A DNA stretch of 42,438 nucleotides from contig CABYIF010000011.1 in NCBI GenBank assembly GCA_902518985.1, positions 1 through 42,438 on the forward strand, written 5' to 3'. Positions 39,753 through 42,438 of this stretch are shown in pieces. The notes below the pieces were generated by a model. The model made no database searches, was not told the DNA's origin, and was given only the letters and a program-made list of their open reading frames with translations. Each line of letters starts with the position of its first letter. Position 1 is the stretch's first letter. This DNA comes from an uncultured Alphaproteobacteria bacterium (GTDB lineage: Bacteria > Pseudomonadota > Alphaproteobacteria > HIMB59 > GCA-002718135). Made by a program: the position numbers and the translations under genes.

Positions 39753-41831
39753 ATGTCCAGGTCGCATCCACTAGATAAATATAGAAATATTGGTATCATG
39801 GCACATATAGACGCTGGCAAGACCACAACAACAGAACGCATATTATATTATACTGGTAAATCACACAAAATTGGTGAAGTTCATGATGGTGCCGCTACAA
39901 TGGATTGGATGGAGCAAGAACAAGAAAGAGGAATAACAATAACATCAGCGGCAACAACTTGTTTTTGGAATGATCATAGAATTAACATTATCGATACACC
40001 AGGACATGTTGACTTTACAATCGAGGTAGAACGTTCACTAAAAGTATTGGATGGTGCAGTGGCAGTATTTGATGGAGTTGCTGGAGTTGAGCCTCAATCT
40101 GAAACTGTTTGGAGACAAGCTGATAAATATAAAGTTCCAAGAATGTGTTTTATTAATAAACTTGATAGGACCGGAGCTAATTTTTTTATGTGTGTTGATA
40201 TGATTACAGAAAGACTTGGTTCCTACCCTCTTGTATTGCAGCTACCAATTGGTATTGAAAGCAATTTAAAAGGTGTCGTGGACTTAGTTGCAAATAATGC
40301 AATTGTTTGGAAAGATGAAAGTTTGGGAGCAAAATTTGATGTAGTTGATATACCTGAAGATTTAATAGATAAATCAAAAGAGTATAGAGAAAAACTTATA
40401 GAAAAAGTTGTCGAAGAAGATGACAAAATAATGGAAAATTATTTAGATGGAAAAGAGCCTAGTGTTGAAGAACTAAAAAAATGTATCAGGACTGGAACGC
40501 TTAAAGGATCCTTTGTACCTGTTTTAACTGGTTCTGCTTTTAAAAATAAAGGGGTTCAACCTTTATTAGACGCGGTAATTGATTATATGCCATCTCCAAA
40601 AGATGTTGCTAGTGTTAAAGGAACGGACGTTAAAGATGATAACATTGAGTTATCAAGAAAATGTGAAGATGAAGAACCTTTTAGCGCATTAGCATTTAAA
40701 ATTATGACAGATCCATTTGTTGGGAGCTTAACATTTACGCGGATTTATTCTGGAACTATTAATACCAAGGACTCTGTTCTTAATTCAAACTCAGGAAAAA
40801 AAGAAAATATTGGAAGAATGCTTTTGATGCATGCAAATAACAGAGAAGAAATTAAAACAGCAAATGCCGGTGATATAGTTGCCTTGGTAGGATTAAAAGA
40901 TGTTACTACTGGTGAAACACTTTGTGATACAAACAAACCAATAGTTCTAGAAAGGATGGATTTTCCTGATCCGGTTATTGAAGTTGCTGTTGAGCCGAAA
41001 ACAAAAGCAGATCATGAAAAAATGGGTCAAGCACTTGGTAGACTTGCTCAAGAAGACCCAAGTTTTAGAGTTACAACTGATCATGAAAGTGGACAGACAA
41101 TAATCAAAGGTATGGGTGAACTTCACTTAGAAATCTTAGTTGATAGAATGAAGAGAGAGTTTAAAGTTGAAGCTAATGTAGGTGCACCGCAGGTTGCATA
41201 CAGAGAAACAATTTCTTCAAACTTTGATGTTGATTATACTCATAAAAAGCAATCAGGTGGTGCAGGTCAATTTGCAAGAGTAAAAATTAAATTTGAACCA
41301 GGTGAACCTGGAAGTGGTTATCAATTTGTCAACCAAATCAAAGGTGGAAACATACCAACAGAACATATTCCAGGTGTTGAAAAAGGTTTAATAGCACAAC
41401 AGCAAACAGGGGTTATAGCTGGCTTTCCTTGTATAGATTTTAAAGCTGTTTTGTATGATGGAGCATATCACGATGTTGACTCAAGTGTTCTTGCTTTTGA
41501 AATAGCAGCTAGAGCTGCTTTTCGAGAAGGTATAGCAAAAGCTAAGCCAGTATTACTTGAGCCGATGATGAAAGTTGAAGTTGTAACTCCTGAGGAATAC
41601 ATGGGTGATGTGATTGGAGATTTAAATAGTAGGAGAGGTCAAGTTCAAGAAATGTCTACTAGAGGAAACGCAAATGTAGTTGATGCTATGGTCCCTTTAG
41701 CTAACATGTTTGGTTACGTTAATAATTTAAGATCACTCTCTCAGGGAAGGGCAAACTACACGATGCAGTTTGATCATTATGAACAGGTACCATCTAATGT
41801 TGCAGATGAAGTGAAGGCAAAGTTAGCATAA
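39753..41831 (+). CDS. fusA: Elongation factor G
   Basis: GTPase driving translocation. G1 [19 protein letters not shown] near 17-35, G3 DTPGHVDF near 81 and G4 NKLDRTGA near 135 are present, followed by domains II-V ending in the conserved [16 protein letters not shown]. Length 692 is standard. The stop shares a base with the rpsJ start (TAATG). tuf, which often follows fusA, is missing at this point. Confidence 0.99.
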   Translation: MSRSHPLDKYRNIGIMAHIDAGKTTTTERILYYTGKSHKIGEVHDGAATMDWMEQEQERGITITSAATTCFWNDHRINIIDTPGHVDFTIEVERSLKVLDGAVAVFDGVAGVEPQSETVWRQADKYKVPRMCFINKLDRTGANFFMCVDMITERLGSYPLVLQLPIGIESNLKGVVDLVANNAIVWKDESLGAKFDVVDIPEDLIDKSKEYREKLIEKVVEEDDKIMENYLDGKEPSVEELKKCIRTGTLKGSFVPVLTGSAFKNKGVQPLLDAVIDYMPSPKDVASVKGTDVKDDNIELSRKCEDEEPFSALAFKIMTDPFVGSLTFTRIYSGTINTKDSVLNSNSGKKENIGRMLLMHANNREEIKTANAGDIVALVGLKDVTTGETLCDTNKPIVLERMDFPDPVIEVAVEPKTKADHEKMGQALGRLAQEDPSFRVTTDHESGQTIIKGMGELHLEILVDRMKREFKVEANVGAPQVAYRETISSNFDVDYTHKKQSGGAGQFARVKIKFEPGEPGSGYQFVNQIKGGNIPTEHIPGVEKGLIAQQQTGVIAGFPCIDFKAVLYDGAYHDVDSSVLAFEIAARAAFREGIAKAKPVLLEPMMKVEVVTPEEYMGDVIGDLNSRRGQVQEMSTRGNANVVDAMVPLANMFGYVNNLRSLSQGRANYTMQFDHYEQVPSNVADEVKAKLA

Positions 41832-42139
41832 TGGAAAATCAAAACATAAGAATAAGACTAAGAGGCTATGACAACTCTTTATTAGACAGCAGCACTCTTG
41901 ATATAATTAATACAGCTAAAAGAACTGGCGCAAAAGTTAGGGGTCCAATTCCTCTGCCTACTCGATTTGAGAGATTTACAGTTAACAAATCACCACATGT
42001 TGATAAAAAAAGCAGAGATCAACTTGAAATTAGAACACATAACAGATTATTAGACATAATTGATCCAACACCTCAAACTGTTGATGCATTGATGAAGCTT
42101 GATCTATCAGCAGGTGTTGAAGTAGATATTAAAATATAA
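41831..42139 (+). CDS. rpsJ: 30S ribosomal protein S10
   Basis: 30S head protein and, as NusE, partner of NusB in antitermination. The segments [14 protein letters not shown] at the N-terminus and the [22 protein letters not shown] stretch (38-59) are typical. Length 102 is standard. It is joined to fusA by a one-base overlap, merging the str and S10 operons. Confidence 0.99.
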   Translation: MENQNIRIRLRGYDNSLLDSSTLDIINTAKRTGAKVRGPIPLPTRFERFTVNKSPHVDKKSRDQLEIRTHNRLLDIIDPTPQTVDALMKLDLSAGVEVDIKI

Positions 42140-42140
42140 A

Positions 42141-42438
42141 ATGATGAGAACTGGACTTATAGCAACAAAATTAGGAAATAGTTCTTATTTCAATGATAAG
42201 GGATCACCAGTTCCAGTGACTGTATTAAAGATTGATGATTGCACAGTTTCTTTAGTAAAAACTAGAGAAAAACATGGATATAATGCAGTACAACTTGCAT
42301 CTATAGAAACTAATAAAGATATTAATAAAATTAACAAAGCTCAAAGAAAAATTTATTCTTCAATTAACCTAAAGCCAAAAAAAATTTTAAAAGAATTCAG
42401 AGTTGATAGTGATAACATTTTAGAGGTTGGAACAGTTC
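42141..42438 (+). CDS. rplC: 50S ribosomal protein L3 (3' partial)
   Basis: Early-assembly 23S rRNA-binding protein; only the first 99 codons are in the window, running off the right edge. The N-terminus RTGLIATKLGNSSYF and VPVTVLKIDDCTV, plus VKTREKHGYNAVQLA near 40, match L3 of alphaproteobacteria. Two adjacent ATG codons (42141 and 42144) are possible starts; the second gives the more typical MRTGLIA beginning. It lies one base behind rpsJ, the S10-operon order. Confidence 0.95.
   Translation, partial: MMRTGLIATKLGNSSYFNDKGSPVPVTVLKIDDCTVSLVKTREKHGYNAVQLASIETNKDINKINKAQRKIYSSINLKPKKILKEFRVDSDNILEVGTV

Overview
The window looks like a piece of a low-GC (about 30 % by eye, not computed), free-living alphaproteobacterial chromosome with a streamlined layout, of the kind seen in marine SAR11-like or HIMB59-like lineages. 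The protein families and gene order support this: an ftsH-glmM pair, short-form hisZ beside purA, rluD-rpoH, the alphaproteobacterial TIGR02186-type membrane protein beside a TauE/SafE transporter, an FdsGBA-type formate dehydrogenase, and the rlmB/tRNA-Tyr/tRNA-Gly/tuf/tRNA-Trp/secE order. Intact amino-acid, purine, pyrimidine, cofactor and fatty-acid genes argue against an obligate intracellular parasite. The genus cannot be fixed from sequence reading alone. Coding density is extreme: most neighbours are a few bases apart or overlap, and no gene-free stretch exceeds 300 bp. The 417 bp between rlmB and tuf hold two tRNA genes and a promoter. I saw no insertion sequence, phage gene, CRISPR array or rRNA gene.

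Region 1 (1-12.9 kb) is housekeeping: ftsH (5' end outside the window), glmM, hisZ and purA on the plus strand; rpoH and rluD on the minus strand; then a small membrane protein, xseB and tlyA on plus, aroC and fabI on minus, and pdxH on plus. It ends with a minus-strand run of a nucleotidyltransferase, pyrE and a universal stress protein.

Region 2 (12.9-24.8 kb) is the metabolic accessory part. The minus strand carries a translationally coupled membrane set (TIGR02186-family protein, an unknown 130-residue membrane protein, a TauE/SafE permease), a YeiH-type putative sulfate/sulfite exporter, mobA and fdhD. The plus strand carries a TupB-like tungstate/molybdate permease, mobB and moeA. A minus-strand tusA lies head to head with a fused fdsG-fdsB gene, followed by fdsA and a previously easy-to-miss 40-residue lipoprotein gene. 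Together these encode an NAD-linked molybdenum or tungsten formate dehydrogenase, the late steps of its cofactor synthesis and sulfuration, and probable sulfur-oxyanion export.

Region 3 (24.8-42.4 kb) is translation and transcription: tRNA-Thr, rlmB (minus), tRNA-Tyr, tRNA-Gly, tuf, tRNA-Trp, secE, nusG, rplK, rplA, a structured L10-type leader RNA, rplJ, rplL, rpoB, rpoC, then rpsL, rpsG, fusA, rpsJ and the 5' part of rplC running off the right edge. The tuf copy usually found between fusA and rpsJ is absent.

The most interesting points are the tusA-fdhD-Moco-formate dehydrogenase grouping with a lone TupB permease, the coupled three-gene membrane module with an unknown middle gene, the tiny lipoprotein behind fdsA, the CATG shared-start divergent pair, and the repeated stop-codon overlaps of convergent genes.
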